Assembly: GCF_009017415.1 (NCBI RefSeq)
Contig: NC_092405.1
Span: forward strand, 2,108,001 to 2,172,000
Length of the DNA stretch: 64,000 nt
Direction: 5' to 3'
Source: Aspergillus flavus
Lineage: Eukaryota; Ascomycota; Eurotiomycetes; Eurotiales; Aspergillaceae
Shown: piece after piece, positions 41,820 through 53,958 of the stretch
Numbering within the stretch: position 1 is the stretch's first letter
Layout: each line of letters opens with the position of its first letter
The notes under the pieces: generated by a model
Databases searched by the model: none
Seen by the model: the letters and a program-made list of their open reading frames with translations, nothing else
What the model was told of the DNA's origin: nothing
Program-made: the position numbers and the translations under genes

Positions 41820-43117
41820 GTGACAGCCATTTGATCCCAGCATCAGTCGCTTTTAGCCATTTCACCATTTGGTACTTTTCAACCCTTTCCTCTCTTTGTG
41901 TTTTTTGGGGCCTTTCTTAACCCCTTTTCTTTATGTACTTCACGACTTACATTCCTAAACCCTTTCCTTCAACTTGTACTAATTACTTTCGTTCTTTACG
42001 CTCATTTAATACCCCTTAACCCATGCTTTGTTCAAACAGAATTCCTTCACTGTATTTCTAGCTACATACGCATTTCCGGGTGGCTTTGGTGAACTATTCC
42101 TCATCATGTTTTCTTCTATTACTTTCTTTTTGACCACTCTTGGTTTTATGCGTCATGCTCTCTTTGATTGTATATGTTCTGTTCCGCGCAACGATGAATA
42201 TGAATATGGGGTACACTACGGCTAGATCTAATGGGGATATACATTATGATATTTTAAACAATAAGCCAATTTTAAAACTTTGCACAATTATTGTCTAGCG
42301 TCTCGTTCCATATACATGTACACACACATATATATATATATGTATGTATGTATGCATGTATGGACAGTACAGCCAGTTTAATAAATAACCACCACCAGAA
42401 TCCAAAATTACATGTATATCTAGTACAACAACCCCAAAACGTATACCCAGTGACCCAGACACCCAAAAAAGCAACGTGTCTATTCTATCACAAACCAAGA
42501 ATCAAAGCACGTGCACCGACAAAGACAGAATATAATTTATACTTTATATTTTTCTTTTATTTTAATTTTTGTTTTTCCGGATGAAGTGGAATGTACTCCG
42601 TAGAGAGAATGGAAAAGGAGAGACAAGAGACGGCTTAATCGCGTCTGCCGAGAAAATGCCTGCCCCTACACCGTATATTCTTTCTTTCTTTTCTTTTATC
42701 CCCATTGGGGCAAAACTCAATGTGACAAATAAATAGTCAGGATTGCTATTTTGTTTTTGTACATGATGCATGCATATATGCATTTGGACTAAAGGCAGTG
42801 GAGATGGTATTACTAATGCTTTGAACTACAACTACGATTTATTGACGCTTGGTACTGTACCTTGTGGAAAGAAAACTTCATAGCTATGATTGGAATTACT
42901 TCTAGAACAAAAGTCATTGCAAATGATGAAACGCGTGGATTTCAATCTGCTAGGCGAGCCTGCACCTACGATGTTATTTTAAGAACTACAAAGTGTAAAG
43001 TTGTTTTTGGACAGCAGTGCTTCACGAAACAACTGGTCTGTTTCTGGGCCAGGTAAATCAAGAACTCAGTAAAAAAGACAAAAAGGCAACGCTAGCGTTA
43101 GTCATTCAATAGGGTCA
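41820..43117. other. Shared 3' region with microsatellite
   Basis: This 1298-bp AT-rich gap lies between convergent genes. Apart from the repeat at 42321-42360 and T-rich tracts near 41900-42160 and 42540-42580 nothing is recognised. Confidence 0.4.
42321..42360. repeat. Compound microsatellite (CA)n(TA)n(TGTA)n
   Basis: Three adjacent simple repeats pass from CA through about seven TA units into TGTA tetranucleotides. They lie in the 3' region of the pseudokinase gene. Confidence 0.9.
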
Positions 43118-44606
43118 TTAGAGCCACAGAGCCAAGGCACCGATCAACATGCAGAGGAAGAGGGATCCACCTGCAAGGCGATCAAAGCCCCTCGTTCCCG
43201 CGGAGGCGCCATTGACGGCACGAGAGGAGTGATAATCTGAGGGTGCAACCGAAGTCACACGTGCTGAAAGCTGCTCTGGCCGTGATCCCGAATCAGGCCC
43301 AGAGCCGGAGCCAGGATTTGGACCGGCAGCCGCCACGTCCGAGGTAGCTCGTTGAAGAGTGGGAAGGGGCTGGTGAGAATCCACGGCCCATCCACCCGGT
43401 GTCGAAGTGGGGCAAGATGCAGGCTTGATACTGGAAGTAGACTTTATGTAGTCCGACAAGGCTACTCCGGTAGGCCTTAACCTGGCCCATTGCGCTTTCA
43501 GGTTGTGGAAGTCGGGATCCACCGGAATAGGTTCCCCCTGGCGAGGAAAGCCATCCTGTACGAGCATTTTGTCGGGTGAGGCGCCTGAGGGGGGACCATA
43601 TTTGATCAGACCGTAGTCGTTGGCCTCCTGAATCCATTCATAGATCATGGAGCCGGACCAAGTGTTTGCCATCTCATGGCCGAAAATGGCAGCTTGGTCT
43701 TCAAAGGTCCGTGGCCGTGCCGCATTGCAGCCTGTTTCTGAAAAGAAGATCGGGATAGGGTAGTCGCTTGCTTGGCTTTGAAGTCTCTTGTAGCCGGATG
43801 TCTCGTACGAAGAGGGACCACACCACTCATAGGCATTAAGCGAGAAGAAATCCAGTCGGTCAGCGGAGTCGGGACGACAAGCTAGATAGTTTTGCAGCAT
43901 GGGACGCAGCTCTGCAATATCAGCTGCCGAATAACCCACCGGGATGTTCCGATAGCCTTTTTCGTTGCGGTACGATTTGATATCATGCGCTGCGGCTAGG
44001 ACATACGGGGCGGCGGCCGAGCCTTCCTTAGTGTTGATTACCTCGTTGCCAACAAATACACCGGCGGTGTTGTTATATTTTTGGAACTCGTCCAACACCG
44101 CCTTATATCGTTCGAACTGGGAATGTGTCCACTGTGGTTTGTCCTAGAAGTGTAAGTCAGCACGAGGTCTACCCAGCTAAAGTCTATGTGAGTCTTGACC
44201 TGGTTGATCGACGTATCGAATGTGTCTAGATCCACGAAGAGGTAGATTCCTGCAGCCGCAAGTGCCTCCATGCAACCATCATGATTAGCCTTGGGATCGA
44301 CGTGGTAAACGCGAATTGCATTAGTGCCCAGCTCGGCCATGAGAGCAAAATCGCGCTTGCACTGTGCGGTGTCAACCAAGGGGTCATCGGGAATGAGTTG
44401 ATAAGCGATGCCTACGCGGATTGCACCAAATTAGTGTAAATTGTGGATTCAATTCGCCCGGGAGGCTCACCCTTCAAAAAGTACTGAGTACCATCTTCGT
44501 GGAAGAACTTGGAGCCAACGGCGGAGATGGTTTGTATCGCGTTGATCGGTAGGGCTTGAAAACCTCCCAGCCAAGCAAGTGCGGACACAGTGGATAACGG
44601 CCGCAT
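43118..44606 (-). CDS. GPI-anchored 1,3-beta-glucanosyltransferase, GH72 (Gel/Gas family)
   Basis: Cell-wall enzyme that cleaves and re-ligates beta-1,3-glucan chains at the outer plasma membrane. Exons 44471-44606, 44200-44411 and 43118-44143 keep frame and give 457 residues. The second intron has an unusual GTCAAG donor but is needed for the sequence DTSINQ/DKPQW. A signal peptide (MRPLSTVSALAWLGGFQALP) leads to the GH72 fold: KRDFALMAELGTNAIRVYHV, the acid/base Glu in VFVGNEVINT and the nucleophile Glu in IFFSETGCNAARP. The C-terminus is Ser/Pro/Gly-rich and ends in a hydrophobic tail (GGSLFLCMLIGALALWL), a GPI-anchor signal. No Cys-rich CBM43 module is seen, so it belongs to the GH72-minus type. 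Confidence 0.94.
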
Positions 44607-46403
44607 GGCTTATTGGATGTAAGCACCGTGAAGGGGTTACAGGATGGTATTCTATTCAAGACACCTCCGAGATGTACAGATGTGTGCACCCGGGTTTCCA
44701 GTATGCCGGAAGCCAAATGATAAATGTGATATGATATCTATGGAATAGGAAGGGGCGACTGTGTCCAACTATAGATGATAGAAATGATATCGTCCAATGT
44801 CTCTGGCACGATTCAGGCCTTATTCTCCCATCCGGAGAAGAAAGCATGTCTTCTTAAAAGCCGAAAGATCATAAAACCATGCCATTCTTCATGATAGCAT
44901 CTAGTATGTTTCCCCTACTCCCAGCCATACAGAGTGCCTGGCGTCCGCCCTGGAGACACATGCATGCCGGGGTGAGATGTGAAATGACGTCGATGGCATT
45001 GCTTAGCCTACTCTGTAAGGAAGCCGTTGTCTTGAGAATGCCAGAGTGTCACAGTGTGCGATAGATCAGAGAGTGAGATCTCTGCCAACCTTCATCTGAG
45101 ATGTTGCTGCGGGGGTAAGGAATGTACAATGTACATACGTAGAGGGGGAGGTGCTATGTGGCGAGGGGACATTGTGAGGAGAAGAATGTCGCAACGCGTG
45201 GGGAATGTAGACTAATACTCGCACGAACCCGAGTAAATGGGGTGAAAATTTGGCAGAGTACAGGATCGTCGGGGTGTATAGACGATCCTCCCCAAATGAA
45301 GTTATAGTGTCCATGGGGGGACCTGACTATCCCGGAGTTGAGTAGTATTCGCTGCCGGAAAAAGTCCCTGATGGAGATAGCGAGCGACTTTGATGCACCA
45401 ATTAGAACCGGGAGATAGGAACCCCAATGTCCGTGTTAGCCCGATGCATTCCTGCCTAAGGCAGCTCAGTCGACGATTGCTTCAACCGATGATATAATGG
45501 GCCATCTTGTTGCTGGTTTCACTATACTTAGGAAGCAATTAGTGCTGTTCTTAGTGACCTGTCTCATAGAGAAGTGGATGTTGTTTCTCGTAAAAACTTG
45601 GAACATTGCCACTAATGCAATAATGGGCTGCACGAGGGGATTGACGAGGGGGGTCGGAATTCGATCGAGACCCTTGAGGGCCCCACAAGGCAATTAAATT
45701 AGGATCAACTGTACCCAAATGGGCCATTTCAATTAAACAAAATCTGTTCGGAGGAAGTTTGACTGCCAGAGAAAGAGAGAGAGAGAAAAAAAGGGGGTGA
45801 AGGAGACAATAATGAAGGAAAGGACCATGCTGTGTACTCTGTATGAGACCTATCAAAAGAATCTCAAACAGTTAGGGGACCATCGGAGATGAGCGCCCAT
45901 GAACAGATTTAATGAAAAGGAGGAGTTTGAGATGCGTTAACGGTGACACTAAAAATAAGATCGACGAGTGCTTGCGTGGATGACGGGTCTTCACCTGATT
46001 TGGAACCCCCTTCCCGCATGCGTGCGAATTTCCCTGTTCGACCTAAAAAGGATCGCATGGAACTATTAAGTATTTAGTACTACTTACTCTCCTCTAAATA
46101 CCTTCAATTCTTCTCCTTTCCCCTTTTATTCCCTTACCCTCAACCTTCACCCCCAAAGATAAAGCGATTGTGCTGGACCATGCGATCCGTGGTTCTACGG
46201 CTCTCCTCCACACTTTCTATGTTTGTCCGAATCGGTCGCCTTCCGTAGTCGACGTCATCCAAAAAACTTATTCCCTGTCCAATATTGGATCGATTACGCG
46301 ACATTGTGCGTTTTCATCGTCCACGCAATTGTCTCGAGTTTTGCTTTTTCCACAACCGGTCATTCTCCCGGAGGTATCCTAGCGATACATTCGTTGTTTC
46401 AGA
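44607..46403. other. Divergent intergenic region upstream of GH72
   Basis: This 1797-bp gap holds the GH72 promoter and the leader of the next plus-strand gene. A (GA)n run lies at about 45767-45786 and a pyrimidine-rich tract at 46095-46150 just upstream of the 303-residue protein gene. No gene is supported inside. Confidence 0.4.
45767..45798. repeat. Purine tract (GA)n followed by A/G runs
   Basis: A GAGA run, interrupted by AAA, ends in a short poly-A and poly-G stretch in an intergenic region. Confidence 0.75.
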
Positions 46404-47376
46404 ATGTCGACCAGCGGTGTTGCCTCACCATTTCGAATCTCCAGGAAGGATGGAGAGAAGCTTGATCGCAATGAAACATTTATAGCCGTTCGAGAGCACC
46501 TGAGGCGCCAAGAGATGGGCATGGATGCCCCGAGGTATGTTTGGAATGATACCCACCCGATCTGTACGATCGTCGCTGACCTTTCGTGGCCGCAGTTTCT
46601 GCTCTCACCACCGCCATTCTTGCTCCGATCAAGACAAGGAGTCCTTCCGTCTGCATCGCGATATCATCCACACCCTCTTACTTCCTTTGTTTCTGCTCCA
46701 CCACCAAGCCTCCCGTGTCGCCGCTAGGGCGCTGCCCAGCCGCAAAGCAGCGGAATCGGAACGGGCATTTCGAGGGGAAGCACGCAGTGCGTATGCCTGG
46801 CTTCAGTGTATCCTCACCGAGGAGCATGATTGGTACCTGACCGAACGATGCCCCGCTTGCATCGTCCTGCACGTCTTACATTCCGAACCGACTATTCGTT
46901 TTGTAGCCGTGGCTTGCCTTCTGTCCGACCACCTGCAAGGTCTGGACTTGCTCCACGGGAAAAATCGGTTGCCCAGTTTCGAATTCTGGCTTGAGGCATT
47001 AGAAACAGCTGTTCGCGAGGATCCTTTCTGGGGCCATGACCTCTGGCCCGATATTGAGTACCGCGCGTGTGCTTTAACCGACGGTGTCAAGCAGCTGGTG
47101 CTGCAGTGCCTGGAACTCCGATCTGCGTTGGATCGGCAAAGCCACCAATCCCAGGCATACGATTCCAGTGCTCACTTCCGTCGTGAGTCATTGCGGCAAT
47201 CAAACCACCCAATTATGAAGCCATCTGCCGCTACATCACGAATGGCTGGGGAAGAGCAGAAGCTCTTGTCTAAGGTTGCGGCAACCCGTTGCATGTCATC
47301 GTATTGGCAAGATCGGCCGCAAAGACTCCACGCTCGCAGACACGGCGATTCCCGCAGAAGGTCGGTGACTTCTTGA
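46404..47376 (+). CDS. Unrecognised 303-residue fungal protein
   Basis: Exon 1 (46404-46534) and exon 2 (46596-47376) join in phase (GTATGT...CGCAG) to 303 residues, starting MSTSGVASPFRISRKDGEKL. The middle is rich in Leu, Trp, Cys, His and Arg, with ordered-looking segments YAWLQCILTEEHDWYLTERC, PACIVLHVLHSEPTIRFVAV and SFEFWLEALETAVREDPFWG, suggesting a helical globular domain of about 170 residues. The C-terminus is Ser/Arg-rich. No signal peptide or transmembrane segment is clear. I do not recognise the family or infer a function. The leader is pyrimidine-rich, typical of fungal genes. Confidence 0.7.
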
Positions 47377-47681
47377 GCTCATGTCGTTGCGCGGTCTAGA
47401 TTGTCTGGACCTCTAAACGAACCAAACTAGTTCCCCTGGCGATCCGATAACGTTGGCAATGTCTTAAGTCCTGCAGGTCAAGCCAGTTCGGGTTAGTCCG
47501 ATAGTATTGGAGACACGGATGAGTGCCGAAAGAAAGCGCTCGCCCGGATACTTGGCATGACTCACTCCCATGGTAGACCTCGTATCCCATAAATAACATT
47601 GGGAAGGAGAGAGCTGTCGCATAATTGCGTCCATTGGAAATATTTGCATATCCGGCCTGTTTCCCAAGCAATATTACAACC
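47377..47681. other. Short intergenic gap
   Basis: This 305-bp region between two plus-strand genes holds a 3' UTR and the RidA-family promoter; no motif noticed. Confidence 0.4.
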
Positions 47682-48152
47682 ATGGCCTCTCACGCTGATC
47701 TTGACCCTCACACCAACCCCGCGCCCGGCTCACTGAAACAAGTCTACGCGACGTCATCACCGTTCGAGGAAAAGATTGGCTATTACCGAGCTGTCCGGCA
47801 TGGACGACAAATCTTCGTTTCTGGCACTACAGCCGTCGACCCCGCGTCCCCAAGCGATGCCCCTCAGATTCTCTTCCCTGGGGACGCCCGTCAGCAGACA
47901 CGTGTGGCTCTGCAAGAATGCATTCGGGCAGTCCAAGCCCTGGGCGGTAAAGGAGCGGAGAATGTGGTGCGTGTGAGGATGTTTGTCAGTCGACACAAAG
48001 ATTGTGTAGCTGTTGGAGAAGGGTACACTGAGGTACTGGGGCGTGCAAGCCAGCCAGGGGTGGGCGCAGCTGCAACGATGGTTGTAGTGAACGGATTCGT
48101 GGATGAGAGGATGTTAGTTGAAGTGGAAGTCGATGCGATCTTGGAGGATTGA
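47682..48152 (+). CDS. RidA/YjgF/YER057c-family protein
   Basis: Members of this family are small trimeric proteins that hydrolyse reactive enamine/imine intermediates; some are called L-PSP endoribonucleases. One frame of 156 residues, starting MASHADLDPHTNPAPGSLKQ, contains the family features: YYRAVRHGRQIFVSGTTAVD, QTRVALQECIRAVQALGG and the C-terminal VVVNGFVDERMLVEVEVDAI with the usual E-x-D-A-I-like end. ENVVRVRMFVSRHKDCVAVG is also typical. An upstream in-frame codon at 47625 gives no better start. It is longer than bacterial RidA (~130) by an N-terminal extension but has no clear targeting signal. The substrate is unknown. Confidence 0.9.
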   Translation: MASHADLDPHTNPAPGSLKQVYATSSPFEEKIGYYRAVRHGRQIFVSGTTAVDPASPSDAPQILFPGDARQQTRVALQECIRAVQALGGKGAENVVRVRMFVSRHKDCVAVGEGYTEVLGRASQPGVGAAATMVVVNGFVDERMLVEVEVDAILED

Positions 48153-48576
48153 TATGATTATGGGAGGAATCTTGTATACAGTTCCAAATAAACAATCCAA
48201 TACTTTGCCAAGTTGACTCTCAGTGTATTTGATACGTCCTATTACCCATGCTAGTAGACAGTAAACAAGCCGCTTATTACATCTAATTGGACGACCCCTC
48301 GCAGTGACAAAACACTAACTCCCCTCTAATCCCCAGAATCCCTCCACCAAGATGATTTAACCTCAAGTCAAGAAATGCCATCAATCTCTTGTTCTAAGCA
48401 ACCACCACCGCTACCAAAAACCAGAAAACCCTAATACCAAACGTCAACCACCCTCCCAGCCAAACAAGATCACCTCCACGCAACGCTCTCTCTACCTGAG
48501 ACAAGTCATTGTGGAGACACGGGACACCCGAGAACAAGAAAATTGTGGACAAAAAATATAAAAGAAACAAAAACGA

Positions 48577-48601
48577 CAAAAAAAAAACAAAAAAAAAAAA
48601 A
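48577..48601. repeat. Interrupted poly-A tract
   Basis: A-run of about 24 bases with one C, in the gene-poor region. Confidence 0.85.
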
Positions 48602-51569
48602 TAACATCTAAACCTGTTATTATTTGATTACGACCCGTTGAGAAAAAGGACGTATTTGTTTGTTTATTCCAATTTCCGGACCCAGATGTTGAGTACCGAG
48701 TCTCGTCCCCCAATCCAGTAGATAATTAATAACTAATCTATCGCTAATAATGAGTGGGGATGGGTGGATGTGGACACCATTAATTGGGAAAATCCCAGTG
48801 ACAGGGATACGGCTCGTTGGTGAGCATCTATACTTTTTTGTAACTTCAATCTGACACGCGAGGTTTCCTTGGTTGGAGTTTGTTTGAGGATAGGAGTTTT
48901 TCTTCGTTTTGTGGCGGTTGTTTGGATAGATAGGGAGGGCTCTTATTTGAGGTTCCATGGATGGGGAAGAATGGCATGGTTTTTTTGCCCTTGTTTATGG
49001 GGACAGCAGATGAGAGATGGTTGGATGGTATTGTGTTTGTTGAATGGTAGTCGTAATTCATGTTATTTTCTTTTCTTTTTCTCCTTTGGGGTTGATTTTC
49101 CTTGCGAGTCTGTACTAGGTACTAACATAGTACGTACTGATACTTATGAAGTCAATGGCGGGATTTTGTTTTTGTTTTTCTGCTACAGGGATAACTTCTT
49201 CTGTTTTCCGGGGCGTTTTTGCTTTTCGTCTCTTTGTATTCGGTTTTCGTGGTTTAAATGTTCTGGGTTTGTTAGGTACATATTCGGGTACTGATTTTTT
49301 ATGTACCTCAATGAGAGATTTAGGAAAAAGGCCATTTGAAGGAAAAGAAAATCGCGATAATTGATATCAGGTCTTCCCGGTACTTTCCATAAGGAATACG
49401 GAATATAACTGGGCTGACAAGCCCCCAGAAGTTAAAACTGCATGCATGTTGCCCAAAGAAGCCAACGGTCAGGATATACAGAAACGACCTGTACCTTACT
49501 ACTTTTTCTCGACTGTACAACAATCAACAAAGAACACAGCACCCAACAGAGGACCGTAGTCTTGGGAATTCGAGGCTCAAGAGAAGAAACAAAGAAAGAG
49601 TGTGACCAACCTCTCGTCTCCTCTGGATCTGCAACGCTCAATTCATTTCCTAAACAGGGAAGGTACTAGATAGATCCATTTGCACATAAACATACATGAG
49701 CCCTGACTAGGGCTGGAACTACCATGGGATGCTGTGTACTGTACTGTACTTATTTCCTTCTTGGCACTCGCTCTCGCTTCTCTTGTGCATGTACTGTACG
49801 TATGTAAGCAGAGTAACCATGGTCGATGACAAGGCAGCCCAATAACCATAGGCGGTCAACGATGGGGACAAGTGAGCAGCAAAAAGGCCAGATCAAGGCG
49901 GATCTCTTCGGCAGCACGGCATGAGTCTAGGCGTCAATCCACCTGCAAGCGGCAGTGGAGACTTGATCGGGCGATGCAAGCCATTGGGGGATGGGCCCAA
50001 TCAGAGTCCGTGAGAGCCAGGGCGGGGAAGAATGTCGACGTCAATAATTCTCAATTGTTCTGGGACGGACAAGACAGTGAGGAAAAAGAAAAGAAAAGGA
50101 AAAAAAACTCAAAGACGATAAGTAGTTAATTTTAATATTGACTAGTGTTGCCTTTTTTCTTATTTCCCTTTTCCGCTTTCCTGAGGCGTATCGGCCAGCT
50201 TGGTTTACAATCGTTCACACTTTTACCGGTTTACTGTTTTTTATTTGCTGGATTTTAGATATGGGAGATTCTAGACTTGAGGTGGAAGGATGCTGTGGCA
50301 GTTCAATATGTAACTTGGGCCAGCCAATGAGTGTTGACAAGACAGGAATAAGACTGACCTGTTATAATCTGATTTAAGCCATCTGACTTCCAGGAATGTC
50401 TGGTAGACGTGTATTTATGCTTTTTTTCTGCACAGGATCCTGATAGTCGGTTGTGCCGAAAGTCTAGTCAAACTGAACTATTCCATACACTATTGACTGA
50501 GTTTTTCCATTCCAGCATACTGAGCAAGGGCAATTGGATCTGGGACTATTTTCCGCTTGGATTGATCAGATTGAACGAGACCACTGGTACTCTGGGTTTG
50601 GGTAGTACAATTGACCTCCAACCAGTCTCTGTCTTGCTGGATATGGTAGTAGTGATCGAGAACGAATCTAGAAGTGAAGCTGGTCCGTATTACGGGAAGA
50701 TCCAGAGCGGTGGGAAGAAGAGGTTACTTACTTACTCTGTACCCGATGCATACAAGACAATTTAGGTATCCATTCGGAGCGTCAAAAGGGTCCAGACAAA
50801 GAGAGGAGCGCTCCAGATCCGGACGATCACCAAGTCATACTCCTTCTGCCACCAAACTCAGATCATCAAGTCATTCATCAAGCAAGAGTCATGAATCCTA
50901 GACTATGGATACTCCCATCCAATTTCCTGAACCACCACTTGACCAGTACTCGAACATTCTCCATTCCCAAGGGTCCGTCCCCAATGTGAGGCCAGAGAGT
51001 GGGTCTCAGGCTTTGGGAGGCAAAAAAATCTGATGGAAATTTTGCAAGGTCCGTGTATCTCCCGTTACGGTATCGTCAGCTTTCTTGTGGGCGCTAAGCC
51101 CCGATCAGCCACTATGAGGGCCTAGACAGGTCGGCGGCCTACTAGGGGTTAGGCGACTTGCAGTGGTGGTGCTCCATAATTAACACCGTTCTACAATAGG
51201 CTAGGAAGGGTAAGCATGGTCAATATCAGGAAAAGGTAATATCAGAAAGAAAAACACAAAAATTCATGGACAGGAGAGGAGCAGGGAACGTTATGCTTAA
51301 ATATATTCGATAGGGGAATTCGCACAGGGCCAAAATTACTGGTAAACATAATTACATGTTAATGCATCTTCTGCACAAGCATTCGATGCCTCCGACCGGA
51401 CCTCGTGTCATGGATTCCCCAATCAGGCCAAGCCCGCCCGGTCTAGAACGCCGGTGGAAAGCCCCAGGCCGAGGACACAAGTTCTTCTTGGGCTGTCAGT
51501 CTCTTGTGTCTGGGCCTCTGGGTCATTTCCCAAGCGTCATTATTCTCCTTGCGAGCCGCTGGCCTGACT

Positions 51570-51790
51570 TGACGACTCTTCTTCTCTCTTTCTTTCCTCT
51601 TTCTTTCTCTTCCTCCTTTCTCTACGGTTTCTCTTTGCTTCCTTCTACTCGTTTCCTTCCCTTTTCCTGTTTCTCTTTCTCTCCTGCAATCTCTCTCCTT
51701 TCCCCACCGTGTCATCACCATTCATCTCCCTCCACATCCTCGCTTCCTTCTTTTTACCTGGGCCTCGTCCGCCTTTCTTCTCTCTGCCGC
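51570..51790 (+). promoter_or_regulatory. CT-rich tract upstream of Ser-rich protein gene
   Basis: Roughly 220 bases that are overwhelmingly C and T on the plus strand, with TTTCTCT and TTCCTCC blocks. Pyrimidine tracts of this kind are common at transcription starts of fungal genes. This one is unusually long and ends about 250 bases before the gene's first ATG. Confidence 0.5.
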
Positions 51791-52040
51791 CCCCGGTCTT
51801 CTTTCAACCCATTATCCCCCTCTCCACCAATCTCTCGCCCAACCCTCTTAAGAGTCAACCCGCGCGAGACTTGACACTCTTTACGGAATACATCACCGAC
51901 ACAACGGCTTTTGCTTGTATTCCACCAATCCCGGAAGACCATCCATGCTAGCGTAGCCGTCTTCGTTGTCGGGGAATCCGTCCACAGTCTATTCTGCGAT
52001 CATCTCTACTCGGCCTCGCCAATCATCCAACGCAGACTGG

Positions 52041-53958
52041 ATGCATCAGCCACAGTGCCATGGACCGTGTCGGCCTGCCTCTGTGGTGCGAGATAATTTT
52101 GTCATGCGTTCGCCATACTCAGACTCCAGCTCTTCCATCAATTCCTCATATATGCCTGGGGAACCCGGCTCACCGCAACAGGGAGCCGTGACATCTCCAG
52201 AGAGACAGAATTCATCTCAACTAAGCCCAGTATCTCCTCAACAACCGCAAGTTCCATTTTCCTCGGACACAGGCTCCAGCCGGCTTAAACGGCGAGCATC
52301 TCAAGGATCACTCCTAACGAAACCATCACCCGTGTCTCGCTTTCTATCGAGAAGCAACGCATCTTTACATCTCCCGTCCTTCGAGCATCTCGGCCTTTCG
52401 AAGACGAAGTCATCCAGTCGAATCGAATCGCGCACCCATTCAGCTGATTCTCGTCTCCGTCTTCATACTACTTCTGCGGCGTCGAGCTCGCTGGCGACTC
52501 GCGCATCCCAGTCCACATCTACGGTGTGGGACTTCGAGACCAAAGGCGACTACCCTACTGCTCTCCCCCCAACACCTCCGGAAGACGACGAGTACGTAGC
52601 GTGGAATCCTCGGTCCGGCATGCTACTTTTCGAATCGCCTTTGAGCAGGGAACCTGGGCCAATGCCCATGGACGAAGGTCCTAATGTGGACAGCGCTGCC
52701 AGAGGTGCCACTTCAGACGGACTGAGTAGCCCGTCCGATCAACTTTCGAACGTTTCTCCTTCGAGCTCCGGAAGCCCAGGCTCATCTGGTGACATGGATT
52801 GTGATCTTAATTCTTGGCTTGAGAGTGGCATTGAAACGACTGGTAGGTCATGATCTTAAAACCATGGGTGATCAATTGACTCACATATCTTCTTCGGCAG
52901 TGTCTTCCCTACCGTTCCCGAGTAATAGCGGTGAAGCTGTCAAAATTGTTTCTCAAATGCTCCCTTACCCATGTACAGCAGATAAGAACGCAGCCGTTCA
53001 TACGAACGATGACGTGTTCTGCTCCCTCATTCAAGCCGTACAACGTCGCATTCAGTCTGGACAATCGCCATCTTATATCAACATCACACATGCAGTTCCC
53101 GAACAATTCAGTCTCTCAAACCTTCCGTACTCCCCGCCGAATACCCCGCGGTCCTTATTCGCTGCAGATGATTATTTCAACTCTAGTGTGTTTTCTAGTG
53201 CGGCCGTGGTGTCCGCCTACCATGATTTTCGGGGTATAATCCAGGGGAAAGCGTTGCGCTTTCCTATGCCGGTTGTGCCTCCGTTTAGCGTACACCTCTC
53301 GGTCCTAGAACGGTACCTTCCACCGTCATCGCCTCAAGAGTACAAAGACCTTTTTAATCCGGGCCGTCCATCATTCTTGGTCGATCGGATGTCTGAGCTC
53401 TCGCGTGACGGAGGGTCCTTGCTGTTCATATACCCAACAAAAAGAGGTGGTTCGACCTTTAAATCCCAATATCTGGGGCCTATCCTTGATCCCTTGCTTC
53501 GGCAGCTGGTGGTAGTGAACGAACTATCCGCCGACGTAGGCCGCTATTTGGGCAAACTCTCCACTGTCAGCCACATGGAAGACTTCGACACGATGCGCAG
53601 CAAACTGGCGCAGCTCTGCTCTGATCTGAGTTCGTCGTCATCGCAGTTTACCATTGCCGATGCACGGAAGGGCAGTGCCCACCTTGATCGCCATGTATGG
53701 ACTGAGTGGTTCATCCACCAAGAAAGGACTCGGATGAAAGAAGTGCTCAGTCTTTACTGGCAAAATGGCCGTCGCTTACCCGCAGCAAAAGCCGCCTCGA
53801 ACATGTCCACAAATTATCTTCTAGAGGACAAAGAGGTGACGTCCGCTATGCTCCTGGGTGAGATTCTCGATGGTATTAGAAAGCGACCCTATGGTGAGGA
53901 GACTGAGCCTCGCGATGGAATCGAACTTGGAGTTTTCGTGATTCGTCGGTCCCACTAA
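52041..53958 (+). CDS. Ser-rich fungal protein with C-terminal globular region, unrecognised
   Basis: Exon 1 (52041-52842) and exon 2 (52901-53958) join in phase (GTAGGT...GGCAG) to 619 residues. The N-terminal ~270 residues are Ser/Pro/Thr-rich and disordered, with phosphorylation-like patches (SRFLSRSNASLHLPS). The C-terminal ~350 look folded: FRGIIQGKALRFPMPVVPPF, LLFIYPTKRGGSTFKSQYLG, LLRQLVVVNELSADVGRYLG and HVWTEWFIHQERTRMKEVL. The alternation of short hydrophobic strands and helices is vaguely reminiscent of a Rossmann-type (methyltransferase-like) half-fold, but there is no motif I would trust. First ATG MHQPQCHGPC is taken; MRSPYSDSSSS at 52104 is an alternative. No function can be given. 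Confidence 0.78.

Larger units (their letters stand above)
48153..52040. other. Large gene-poor region
   Basis: About 3.9 kb without a supported gene. Contents: a poly-A tract at 48577-48601, AT-rich T-runs around 49060-49330, small chance frames on both strands (for example 49872-50129, Lys/Arg-rich with no family features), and from about 51570 to 51790 an almost pure pyrimidine tract leading into the leader of the Ser-rich gene at 52041. A non-coding RNA is possible but nothing in the bases proves it. Confidence 0.4.

Noticed and set aside
49872..50129. Basic 85-codon frame
   Set aside because: Arg/Lys/Ser-rich without order, no neighbouring exon that fits and no family features; likely chance.
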